From Pseudomonas putida (GTDB taxonomy: Bacteria; Pseudomonadota; Gammaproteobacteria; Pseudomonadales; Pseudomonadaceae), in assembly GCF_001636055.1 (NCBI RefSeq), contig NZ_CP011789.1, positions 5,744,625 to 5,808,624 of the forward strand: a stretch of 64,000 nucleotides of DNA. The letters run 5' to 3'. The translations under genes and the position numbers were made by a program. Position 1 is the first letter of the stretch; each line of letters starts with the position of its first letter. The notes under the pieces were generated by a model that was not told where the DNA came from, ran no database searches, and was given only the letters and a program-made list of their open reading frames with translations. Shown piece by piece: positions 28,941 through 37,644 of this stretch.

Positions 28941-30347
28941 ATGGGCCTGAATCAACAGTGGATGCAGCGCGACCTCAAGGTCCTGTGGCACCCCTGCACC
29001 CAGATGAAAGACCACGAGAGCCTGCCGCTGATCCCGATTCGCCGCGGCGAGGGTGTCTGGCTCGAGGACTTCGAGGGCAAGCGCTATCTGGACGCGGTCA
29101 GCTCCTGGTGGGTCAACGTTTTCGGCCATGCCAATCCGCGCATCAACCAGCGCATCAAGGATCAGGTCGACCAGCTCGAACACGTCATCCTCGCAGGCTT
29201 CAGCCATCAGCCGGTGATCGAGCTGTCCGAGCGCCTGGTGGCCATGACTCCGGCCGGGCTGGATCGAGTGTTCTACGCCGACAACGGCTCGTCATGCATC
29301 GAAGTGGCGCTGAAGATGAGCTTCCACTACTGGCAGAACAAGGGCCAAGGCGCCAAGAAGCGCTTCGTCACCCTGACCAACAGCTACCACGGCGAAACCA
29401 TCGCCGCGATGTCGGTCGGCGATGTGCCACTGTTCACCGAAACCTACAAGGCCCTGCTGCTCGACACCATCAAGGTGCCCAGCCCCGATTGCTACCTGCG
29501 CCCTGAAGGCATGGGTTGGGAGGAACACTCGCGCAACATGTTCGCAGCCATGGAGCAGACCCTGGCCGAACACCACGCCACGATCGCCGCGGTCATCGTC
29601 GAGCCGCTGATCCAGGGCGCTGGCGGCATGCGCATGTATCATCCGGTCTACCTCAAGCTGCTGCGCGAAGCCTGCGACCGTTACGGTGTGCACCTGATCC
29701 ATGACGAAATCGCCGTCGGTTTCGGCCGCACCGGCACGATGTTCGCCTGCGAGCAGGCCGGTATCCGCCCAGACTTCCTTTGCCTGTCCAAAGCCCTGAC
29801 CGGTGGCTACCTGCCGCTCGCCGCCTGCCTGACCACCGATGACGTGTACCAGGCCTTCTACGACGACTACCCGACCCTGCGCGCCTTCCTCCATTCGCAC
29901 AGCTACACCGGCAACCCGCTGGCCTGCGCCGCCGCGCTGGCGACCCTGGACATCTTCGAGCAGGACCAGGTGATCGACGCCAACAAAGCGCTGTCGGCGC
30001 GCATGGCCAGCGCCACCGCGCACCTGGTCGATCACCCGAACGTGGCCGAAGTACGCCAGACCGGCATGGCCCTGGCCATCGAGATGGTCAAGGACAAGGC
30101 CGGCAAGGTCGCCTACCCATGGCAGGAACGCCGCGGCCTGAAGGTCTTCGAGCATGCCCTGACCCGCGGCGCGCTGTTGCGTCCGCTGGGTAGCGTGGTG
30201 TATTTCCTGCCGCCCTACGTGATCACCCCGGAGCAGATCGACTTCCTGGCCGAAGTGGCCAGCGAAGGCATCGATATCGCCACCCGTGACAGTGTCAGCG
30301 TGACGGTGCCGGCCGATTTCCATCCCGACTTCCGCGATCCGGGCTGA
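28941..30347 (+). CDS. bioA: Adenosylmethionine-8-amino-7-oxononanoate aminotransferase
   Basis: 468 aa from ATG at 28941 with AGGAGAT upstream; the frame is open 122 codons further but that part is not conserved. Biotin synthesis step forming 7,8-diaminopelargonate, with SAM as unusual amino donor. Class III aminotransferase signatures: WHPCTQMKDHE, GSSCIEVALKM, SYHGETIAAMSVGD, HDEIAVGFGRTG, and the PLP lysine in LSKALTGGYLPLAA. It stands apart from any other bio gene in this window, as in other pseudomonads, and precedes rsmE across a REP pair. Confidence 0.95.
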   Translation: MGLNQQWMQRDLKVLWHPCTQMKDHESLPLIPIRRGEGVWLEDFEGKRYLDAVSSWWVNVFGHANPRINQRIKDQVDQLEHVILAGFSHQPVIELSERLVAMTPAGLDRVFYADNGSSCIEVALKMSFHYWQNKGQGAKKRFVTLTNSYHGETIAAMSVGDVPLFTETYKALLLDTIKVPSPDCYLRPEGMGWEEHSRNMFAAMEQTLAEHHATIAAVIVEPLIQGAGGMRMYHPVYLKLLREACDRYGVHLIHDEIAVGFGRTGTMFACEQAGIRPDFLCLSKALTGGYLPLAACLTTDDVYQAFYDDYPTLRAFLHSHSYTGNPLACAAALATLDIFEQDQVIDANKALSARMASATAHLVDHPNVAEVRQTGMALAIEMVKDKAGKVAYPWQERRGLKVFEHALTRGALLRPLGSVVYFLPPYVITPEQIDFLAEVASEGIDIATRDSVSVTVPADFHPDFRDPG

Positions 30348-30365
30348 CTACCACCTAACCCTGTA

Positions 30366-30429
30366 GGAGCGGGCTTGCCCGCGAATGCTGCAGTGCTGCC
30401 ACTGGCGCATTCGCGGGCAAGCCCGCTCC
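30366..30429. repeat. Inverted REP pair between bioA and rsmE
   Basis: 23-bp perfect arms at 30366-30388 and 30407-30429 with an 18-nt spacer, core GCGGGCTTGCCCGCGAA. The same family as at 9220. Confidence 0.9.
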
Positions 30430-30469
30430 CACAGAGGATGATGTCCTCACCCCTATTCCGAGCCGAACC

Positions 30470-31189
30470 ATGAGACTGTCCCGTTTCTTCATCGACGCCC
30501 CCCTGAGCCTTGGCGAGCACGAGTTGCCCGAGGCCCAGGCCCACTACATCGGCCGCGTGCTGCGCATGAGCGCCGGCGCCGCCGTGCAACTGTTCGACGG
30601 CAGTGGCCAGGAATACCTCGGCCAGTTGCTCGACGTGGGCAAGAAATCCGTGCGGGTCAGCCTCGACCAGGCCCTGCCCGGCCAACCCGATTCGCCGCTG
30701 CACATCCACCTCGGCCAGGGGCTGTCACGCGGCGAGCGCATGGACTGGGCGATCCAGAAAGCCACCGAGCTGGGCGTCAGCCAAATCACCCCGATCGTCA
30801 GCGAGCGCTGCGAAGTGCGTCTGAAGGACGAGCGCGCCGACAAGCGCCTGGCTCACTGGCGCCAGGTGGCGATCAGCGCCTGCGAACAATGCGGGCGCTC
30901 TACCCTGCCAGTGATCCACCCACCGGTGCCCCTGGCCGAATGGCTGAAAGACAGCGAGGCCGATCTCAAGCTGGTCCTGCACCCGGTGGCCGAGCCGCTG
31001 ACCAGCCATGACAAACCGACACGCCTGGCCTTCCTGATCGGACCTGAGGGTGGCTTGAGCGATGCCGAAGTCGATCAGGCCAAGGGCGCCGGCTTCCACG
31101 CCGCCCGCCTCGGCCCTCGCGTACTGCGCACCGAGACGGCGCCGGTGGTGGCGCTATCGGTGGCGCAGCAGCTGTGGGGCGATTTCTAA
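30470..31189 (+). CDS. rsmE: 16S rRNA m3U1498 methyltransferase
   Basis: 239 aa. RsmE methylates N3 of U1498 in 16S rRNA. It has the SPOUT (knotted) C-terminal domain with LIGPEGGLSDAEVDQA and LGPRVLRTETAPVVAL, and the PUA-like N-terminus MRLSRFFI. The family pattern IQKATELGVSQITPIVSERCEV is intact, which distinguishes it from the second RsmE-family gene at 62261. It is presumably the canonical enzyme. Confidence 0.93.
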   Translation: MRLSRFFIDAPLSLGEHELPEAQAHYIGRVLRMSAGAAVQLFDGSGQEYLGQLLDVGKKSVRVSLDQALPGQPDSPLHIHLGQGLSRGERMDWAIQKATELGVSQITPIVSERCEVRLKDERADKRLAHWRQVAISACEQCGRSTLPVIHPPVPLAEWLKDSEADLKLVLHPVAEPLTSHDKPTRLAFLIGPEGGLSDAEVDQAKGAGFHAARLGPRVLRTETAPVVALSVAQQLWGDF

Positions 31190-31199
31190 GATCAGCCCC

Positions 31200-31817
31200 C
31201 TATAGCACGTAGAAGTACACCGCGACGAAGTGCATCAGGCTGCCAGCGATGACGAACAGGTGCCAGATGCCGTGCCAGTGGCGAAAGCGGCTGTCGAAGG
31301 CGAAAAAGATGATGCCGACGGTGTACAGCACACCGCCGGCCGCCAGCCAGGCAAAGCCGGCGCCACCGAGGCTGTGGAGCAACGGTTTGACCGCCACCAG
31401 CACGATCCAGCCCATCACCGCGTAGATGATGATCGAGAGGATCCGTGCCTCGGAGCGCGGTTTGATCTCCTGGAGCATGCCGATCACCGCCAGGCCCCAG
31501 ACGATGCCGAACAGGCTCCAGCCCCAGGGCCCGCGCAGACTGACCAGGCAGAACGGTGTATAGCTGCCGGCGATGAGCAGGTAGATCGACAGGTGATCGA
31601 GCTTGCGCATGACCACCTTCGCCCGGCCGCGCGTGCTGTGATAGAGCGTGGAAATGCTGTAGAGCAACAGCAGCGTAAAGCCGTAGATGGAGAAGCTGAC
31701 GATCTTCCAGGGGTCGCCCTGCAAGCCCGCGACGACGATCAGCCAGATGGCACCGATACAGGCCAGGACAGCACCGACCAGGTGGGTCCAGGCGTTGAAG
31801 CGTTCACCGTAGTACAT
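31200..31817 (-). CDS. Hemolysin III / PAQR family membrane protein
   Basis: 205 aa with seven predicted membrane helices. PAQR/HlyIII signatures: GERFNAWTHLVGAVLA at the start, STLYHSTRGRAK, DHLSIYLLIAGSYTPF, and HWHGIWHLFVIAGSLMHF at the end; the His and Asp residues probably bind zinc. The family includes YqfA of E. coli. Despite the name, no hemolytic function is implied. GGAGG stands 11 nt before the ATG. Confidence 0.92.
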   Translation of the reverse strand: MYYGERFNAWTHLVGAVLACIGAIWLIVVAGLQGDPWKIVSFSIYGFTLLLLYSISTLYHSTRGRAKVVMRKLDHLSIYLLIAGSYTPFCLVSLRGPWGWSLFGIVWGLAVIGMLQEIKPRSEARILSIIIYAVMGWIVLVAVKPLLHSLGGAGFAWLAAGGVLYTVGIIFFAFDSRFRHWHGIWHLFVIAGSLMHFVAVYFYVL

Positions 31818-31891
31818 GCAGGCTCAGACCTCCACAAGGCCAATGGGTTCCTGGCGGGCAGTGGCGCGACAGGGCCCGCACGAGCATCATG

Positions 31892-32365
31892 CTACTGCGT
31901 CGAAGGTTGCAGATCCGCGTCACGCACCAGCCGCTCGAGCGCCGCCAGGTCCGGCACCCGCGCCACCTGCTCGCCCACCTGCACCGCCGCCAGCTCCAGC
32001 GCCCCCAGCGGCACGTCCACATAGTTCAACTGGCTGTCGAGCTTGCACGAGCGCGGGATCCCCTGCAGCAGCAGCGCCAGGTAGCGCAGCCCGGTATCGC
32101 CCAAGGCGTTGAGCACAACGATCCGCGCCCGCTCGCCACAGGGCGTTTCACCGCCACAGGCGGCCTCGAAGCCTATCAGCGGCAGACACTGCTGGCGCCA
32201 GTCGATCCAGCCCATGTGCCAGGCCGGCTCATGCAGTTCGCAGACGAACGCACGCTCGCCGATCAGCTCGGCCACCGCAACGTTGGGCAGCACCAGGGTA
32301 CGGTCGCCCAGGGGCAGCAACAGCCCGGTGAGGCTGCTGCGCTGACCGGCGATATGTTCAAGCAT
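31892..32365 (-). CDS. chpC: CheW-like protein ChpC
   Basis: 157 aa with one CheW-like domain (LLLPLGDRTLVLPNVAVAELI, then WRQQCLPLIGFEA). Its start overlaps the chpA stop by 8 nt, showing translational coupling. In P. aeruginosa ChpC links particular receptors to the ChpA kinase in the Pil-Chp pathway. It is the last gene of the operon here. There is no ChpB methylesterase gene between chpA and chpC. Confidence 0.87.
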   Translation of the reverse strand: MLEHIAGQRSSLTGLLLPLGDRTLVLPNVAVAELIGERAFVCELHEPAWHMGWIDWRQQCLPLIGFEAACGGETPCGERARIVVLNALGDTGLRYLALLLQGIPRSCKLDSQLNYVDVPLGALELAAVQVGEQVARVPDLAALERLVRDADLQPSTQ

Positions 32366-35300
32366 GAGGCTGGCTCCAGTGGGCGATGCTCTGCAACAGG
32401 AGCGACTCCTGGTAAGGCTTGCCGAGGTATTCGTTGACGCCGATGGCCATGGCCCGGTCGCGGTGTTTCTGCCCGGTACGCGAGGTGATCATGATGATCG
32501 GCAAGTCGTGCAGGCGGTTGTCACGCCGCACCCGCGTCGCCACTTCGAAGCCGTCCATGCGCGGCATCTCGATGTCCAGCAACAACACGTCAGGGCGGTG
32601 CTCCTCCAGCAGGGCCATCGCATCGACCCCGTCCTTGGCGGTCAACACGCTCATGCCGTGACGTTCCAGCAGGCGGCTGGTGACCTTGCGCACGGTGACC
32701 GAATCGTCGACCACCATCACCAGCAACGGACGCCGCGCCGCCGGGCCGAACAGCTGGCGCCGCTCGCCGTCACCCACCGGCAACCGCGCCAGGCGCCGCT
32801 GCTGGCCGCGCAGCTGACCGAGCAGGTCGAGAATCAGCACCACCCGCCCATCACCGAGCAAGGTCGCACCAGACAACCCCGGCACCGCAGCGAATTGTGG
32901 CCCCAGGCTTTTCACCACGATTTCGCGGCTCGGCGACAGGCCATCGGCCTGGATCGCAAACGACTGCTCCTGGGCATGCACCAGCAGCACCGGCAAGGGC
33001 AGGCTTTGCCCCAGCAGGCGCGGACGGCCGACATCCTGCAACAGCTCGCCCAGGTAGCGCAGGTCGTAGGCGTGCCCTGCATAGCGATAGCGCGGCGGAT
33101 CCAGCTGGTAGCAGGCCTCGAGCTCGGCGGGCGGCACGCGGACGATGCCCTCGATGGTGTTGAGCGGGATGGCGTACTGCTCCTCGCCCAGGTGCACCAT
33201 CAGCGCCCGGTTCAGCGATACCGTGAACGGCAAGCGGATCTGGAAGCGTGCCCCCTTGCCTGGGCTGGACTCGATGCTCATCGAGCCGCCCAACTGCTTG
33301 ACCTCTTCATGGACCACATCCATGCCCAGCCCGCGCCCGGAAATCTGGGTGATCTTCTCGGCCGTGGAGAACCCCGGACGCAGGATGAACTGCAAGATCT
33401 CGTGATCGCTGAGCTGCGCCTGCGGCGCCAGCAAGCCGCGCTTGATGGCCTTCTTGCGAACCGCCTCCAGCGGCACCCCGGCGCCGTCGTCGCTCATCTC
33501 GATGACGATGTCGGCGCCCTCGTGGAGCAGGTTGAGGTGGATGGTGCCCTGCTCCGGCTTGCCTGCCGCCAGGCGCACCTCGCGCGGCTCGAGGCCATGG
33601 TCGACGGCGTTGCGCAGCATGTGCTCCAGGGGCGCGACCATGCGCTCGAGCACGCTGCGGTCCAGCTCGCCCTCGGCATTGCCGACCACCAGTTCGACCT
33701 GTTTGCCCAGCTCGCTCGCCACCTGCCGCACCACGCGCTGCAGGCGCGGCACCAGGCGCTCGAAAGGCACCATCAGGGTGGCGGTCAGGCCTTCCTGCAA
33801 CTGACTGTTGACCCGCGCCTGCTGCTGCAGCAGGCCATGCGCCTCCTGGGCCCGCAGGGTCAGGGTTTCCTTGAGGTCGAGCAAGTCGGAAGCCGATTCG
33901 AACAAGGCCCGCGACAGCTGCTGCAACTGCGAATGGCGGTCCATTTCCAGCGGGTCGAAATCGTCGTAGGCGTCGCCCTCGGCCTGCCAGCGGCTGGACA
34001 TGCGGCCCTGGGTTTCGTTGTCCAGGCGCAGCAACTGGTCGCGCATGCGCTCCAGGGTGGTTTCCATTTCGCTCAAGGCGAACTGTGCATCGTTGACCTG
34101 CTGCTCGATACGACCACGAATGATCGCGTGCTCGCTGGCCAGGTTGCCCAGGTCATCGAGCAGTTCGGCATCGACCTTGACCATGTCCCCCGGCGCTCGC
34201 TCGGGTGCAGCGCTCGGCACATCGAGCGGCGCGGCCTCCACCGGCGGCTGGCCGGCGGCGCTGTCGGTCAGCGCCGCACTGGAAAAGTTGCGAATGTAGT
34301 CGATCAGCGCCGTTGCCGCGTGCAGCGGCTGCCCCAGACGTACGGCGTCGAGCATGTGCGCAAGGCGGTCGTGGCAGTTCTGCAGCAGGCTGAACAGCGC
34401 GGGCGTCGGCGGCAGGCGGCCAGCAGCGAGCAGTTCGTAGAGAAACTCCAGCTCATGGGCCAGGTCGCCAATGGCGGCGATTTCCACCATGCGCGCGCCG
34501 CCCTTGAGGGTGTGCAGGTCGCGCAGCAGGTTTTCCACCTCGACACTGCTGCGCGGGTCGGCCTGCCAGCGCGCCAACGCAGCCGCAGCGCTTTCGACGA
34601 TGTCCGAGCTTTCTTCGAGGAAGACTTCCAGCAGCTCCTTGTCGCCAGGTGTTTCTGCCACCTCCGGCTCGCTGACCGGCGCATGGCGGAACTCACGCAA
34701 CTCGCCGAGCAGTGCCACCGCCGAAGACGGCAGCTCGCCCTGGCGCAGGCTGTCGAGCATCTGGCCCAGCGCCGCATGGCTGCGCTGCAGCAGCTCGAAC
34801 AGCGCACTGCTGGCGGCCAACCGCCGATCGACCAGCCCTTCGTAGAGCAACGCCAGCTCCTGAGCGAGCACCTCGATGGCGCCAATCGCGGCCATCTGCG
34901 CACCGCCACGCAAGGTCTGCACATCGTGCTGCAACGCCGACACCGCTGAGCTGCCTTCCGGCTCCTGTCGCCAGCGCTGCAAAGCCTGATCGGCGCTGTC
35001 GAGGATGTCGCTGGCCTCGTCGAGGAACAACTGCACCACTGCCGGCTCCGGCAGGTCCATGGCCGTGGCCAGCGGGGTCACGCCCTGCTCGCCCACCCGC
35101 CCGGTTGCCGCCGGGTCGAGCGCCCCGTCCAGCAACGCGCGCAAGCCATCCAGGCACTCGCTGCGCGGGGTGACCTCCTGCCCGGCAGCAATCTCATCGA
35201 GCATGTCGATCAGGGCTTCGTGGGCCTGCCGCGCCTGGGCGAAGAAATGCCCGTTGGCGACCAGGCTGCCCTCCTCAACCGCCCCATACAGATCGAGCAG

Positions 35301-37634
35301 CGCTTCGCAGAGCTCATCCACCTGCCAGAAATCGGCCAGGTGCGCACCATGGGCCAGGGTCGTCAGCTCATCAAGCAGCGTGTCCAGCTCCTGGCGTTCG
35401 CGCGGGTGCTCCTGCCAGCGCGACAACAGCGACTCGGCATCGAGCAGGATATCCATGCCCTGAGCCAGGAAGCTGGCGATCAGTTGTGGATCACGACGGT
35501 TGCGGCGGGTGTGCGGCGCTGCGTCCTGCAGCACCGCCAGGCGTGCATCCACCGCTTCGCCGACCTGCTCGATCAGTTGCGCAGCGCCAGGAATCGGTGC
35601 CAGCGGTGTGCGCTCAAGCTGGGCCAGGCCCAGCTGGAACAGGCTGCGCGACGCTTCCAGCCATTCGATATCCGCCACTTCCAAAGCCAGTTGGTGCGCC
35701 TTGTATTCACGCGCCAGGCGGTCGAAGGCGGTGGCAAGCTCTGCGATCGGCATCACCCCGGCCATGGCCGCGCTGCCCTTGAGGGTATGCAGCGCGCGTT
35801 GCAGGCTGTCGCTGACCGGGGTGTCCTGGCCTTTGGCAGCCATGAGGAAACTGTCGAGGCTGGCCAGATGGCCCTGTGCCTCGTTGCGAAAGATCTCCAG
35901 CAGTTGCGGATCGAGCCCGTCACTGTCGCTGGCAGACGCGGTGTCGTTGACCGCCAGGGCGTGCAGATGGCTGCTGAGCTGCTCGACATCGGCCAGCCGG
36001 GGTATCTGACCCACCGCAAAGTCGGCGAGCAGGTCAGGCAGGTGCACAAAGGCCTGTTGCAGCGCCACGGCGCCCTCGCCGCTGAGCACGATGCGTCCTT
36101 CCAGCACACGGTTGAGCAGATGCTCGGCGCCCCAGGCCAGCTCGGCCACGGCGCCTGCGTGCACCATCCGCCCGCTGCCCTTGAGCGTATGCAAGGCACG
36201 GCGCAGTTCGATTAGCGCGTCGCGTTGCTGGTTGTCGGCACGCCAGCGCAACCATTGGCGTTCGATCTCCGGCAGCAGTTCAGCGGTTTCCTCCAGGAAC
36301 ACTTCGCGCAGCTCATCGTCGATGCCGTCATCGGCACGCTGCGGCTCAGCCATGACCGGCGCTTGGCTGCAGCGCAGGCCAAGGGCGGCCAGACTGGCGC
36401 AGGCCATGTCGAGAAAACGCTGGGCATCGGCCAGCGGGTCGGCGACACGCCATTGCAGGTAGCACTCCACCGCACTCAGGGCCTCGGCCAGGTGGGCCAG
36501 CTCCTGCTCCGGTGGCTCCTGCTCAAGATGCGACAACCAGCCTTGCACATAGTCGGCCGACACCCCGAACACCTCGGAGGCGGCCGGCAGCATCAGCATC
36601 GCCAACGCGCCACGCACCTGCTGCAGCAGACCCGGCAGGGGTTGCAGACGCTGGCGTGGCCAGCCGGATTCCAGGCAGTCGCCGATCAGGTCCTTGGCCT
36701 GCTGCAACACCGAGAGCGACTCCTCGAACACCCGCTGACGGATCTCGGTCACGTCCGAGCCGGGCATGCCGCCTTCCAGGCCCTCGGCAAGGCCGCCCAC
36801 CATGCCGTTGAGCGTCGCCTCCACGTACAACAGGGCACCGGCCACATCCATCAGCACCGCATCGTCCACGGCACGTTCGCCCTGGGCCAGGGCCTGCAAG
36901 GCGAGCACCTGGTCGATGATGACCCGGCGCGGCTGCTGGAAGCCCAGCACTGCGAGGGTATCGGCAACATGGCGCAGCGGCGCGATCAGCCCATCGAGTG
37001 CGTCGCGCTGCTCGTTATCCCCCCGTACGAAGGGGTCGAGCCGCTCCTTGATCCGCACCAGATCGTCGCACAGGGCAGTGATCACCGAGCGCAGGGCATC
37101 GCGGCCCTGGCCGGCCTGCAACTGGTCGCGCCAGTTGCCCAGCGACAGGTCGAGGTTGGCCAGATCGTTGGCCCCCGCCAGGCGCTGCGCCGCCTCTCCC
37201 ATCAGGCTGTCCTGGGCCAGCGGCTCGGCGCCGCGGCACAGGCGCAATTGGTTGAGCAACGGCAGCACCACCAACGGCAGGTCGTGGCGCGCGCCCCGCA
37301 GGCGCTCGAGGTAGGGCGGCAATTGCTCAAGGCCGCGGAACAGCGCACCCAGGCAATCGCCACGCGGGCTGACCTGGCCCTCGAAGAGGGCACGCCCGAG
37401 CAACTCCAATTCCTCGGCCAGGCGCGCCGCGCCATTGAGCTCGAGCATCGTCAGGCACCCTTGCACCTGATGCAGGTTGTCGACGAAGAACCCCAGCAAG
37501 GCGGGGTCGCCCGGCTCGCTGGAAAAACGCTCCAGCGCCTGCCGCGCCTGGCCCAGGCAATCGGCGATGGCCGCCTTGGTCCAGCTCAGGGCGACCGTGT
37601 CGTGACGCTCGGGGCTCATTGCCGTAACGGCCAT
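32358..37634 (-). CDS. chpA: ChpA hybrid chemosensory histidine kinase (short form)
   Basis: 1758 aa. The N-terminal 1100 residues hold several Hpt-like helical domains. Three have the canonical HTLKG motif: His482, His616 and His1041. Others are degenerate, with LHQVQG (His55), LLQQVRG near 339 and VQTLRG (Gln906). CheA-type dimerisation and ATPase domains follow (N box LRNAVDHGLEP, Asn1342; GRGLGMDVV near 1433-1441), then a CheW domain and a C-terminal receiver with Asp1687 (LLLDIEMPRMDG). It is the central kinase of the Pil-Chp system that controls type IV pilus activity through PilG and PilH. It is clearly shorter than the roughly 2470-aa P. aeruginosa ChpA, so several Hpt-like modules are missing. 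It starts 10 nt after pilJ. Confidence 0.95.
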   Translation of the reverse strand: MAVTAMSPERHDTVALSWTKAAIADCLGQARQALERFSSEPGDPALLGFFVDNLHQVQGCLTMLELNGAARLAEELELLGRALFEGQVSPRGDCLGALFRGLEQLPPYLERLRGARHDLPLVVLPLLNQLRLCRGAEPLAQDSLMGEAAQRLAGANDLANLDLSLGNWRDQLQAGQGRDALRSVITALCDDLVRIKERLDPFVRGDNEQRDALDGLIAPLRHVADTLAVLGFQQPRRVIIDQVLALQALAQGERAVDDAVLMDVAGALLYVEATLNGMVGGLAEGLEGGMPGSDVTEIRQRVFEESLSVLQQAKDLIGDCLESGWPRQRLQPLPGLLQQVRGALAMLMLPAASEVFGVSADYVQGWLSHLEQEPPEQELAHLAEALSAVECYLQWRVADPLADAQRFLDMACASLAALGLRCSQAPVMAEPQRADDGIDDELREVFLEETAELLPEIERQWLRWRADNQQRDALIELRRALHTLKGSGRMVHAGAVAELAWGAEHLLNRVLEGRIVLSGEGAVALQQAFVHLPDLLADFAVGQIPRLADVEQLSSHLHALAVNDTASASDSDGLDPQLLEIFRNEAQGHLASLDSFLMAAKGQDTPVSDSLQRALHTLKGSAAMAGVMPIAELATAFDRLAREYKAHQLALEVADIEWLEASRSLFQLGLAQLERTPLAPIPGAAQLIEQVGEAVDARLAVLQDAAPHTRRNRRDPQLIASFLAQGMDILLDAESLLSRWQEHPRERQELDTLLDELTTLAHGAHLADFWQVDELCEALLDLYGAVEEGSLVANGHFFAQARQAHEALIDMLDEIAAGQEVTPRSECLDGLRALLDGALDPAATGRVGEQGVTPLATAMDLPEPAVVQLFLDEASDILDSADQALQRWRQEPEGSSAVSALQHDVQTLRGGAQMAAIGAIEVLAQELALLYEGLVDRRLAASSALFELLQRSHAALGQMLDSLRQGELPSSAVALLGELREFRHAPVSEPEVAETPGDKELLEVFLEESSDIVESAAAALARWQADPRSSVEVENLLRDLHTLKGGARMVEIAAIGDLAHELEFLYELLAAGRLPPTPALFSLLQNCHDRLAHMLDAVRLGQPLHAATALIDYIRNFSSAALTDSAAGQPPVEAAPLDVPSAAPERAPGDMVKVDAELLDDLGNLASEHAIIRGRIEQQVNDAQFALSEMETTLERMRDQLLRLDNETQGRMSSRWQAEGDAYDDFDPLEMDRHSQLQQLSRALFESASDLLDLKETLTLRAQEAHGLLQQQARVNSQLQEGLTATLMVPFERLVPRLQRVVRQVASELGKQVELVVGNAEGELDRSVLERMVAPLEHMLRNAVDHGLEPREVRLAAGKPEQGTIHLNLLHEGADIVIEMSDDGAGVPLEAVRKKAIKRGLLAPQAQLSDHEILQFILRPGFSTAEKITQISGRGLGMDVVHEEVKQLGGSMSIESSPGKGARFQIRLPFTVSLNRALMVHLGEEQYAIPLNTIEGIVRVPPAELEACYQLDPPRYRYAGHAYDLRYLGELLQDVGRPRLLGQSLPLPVLLVHAQEQSFAIQADGLSPSREIVVKSLGPQFAAVPGLSGATLLGDGRVVLILDLLGQLRGQQRRLARLPVGDGERRQLFGPAARRPLLVMVVDDSVTVRKVTSRLLERHGMSVLTAKDGVDAMALLEEHRPDVLLLDIEMPRMDGFEVATRVRRDNRLHDLPIIMITSRTGQKHRDRAMAIGVNEYLGKPYQESLLLQSIAHWSQPHA

Positions 37635-37644
37635 AGACCTCTCC

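Noticed and set aside
32364..34949. 861-codon plus-strand frame opposite chpA
   Set aside because: Shadow of the kinase frame; chpA has intact Hpt, ATPase, CheW and receiver motifs.
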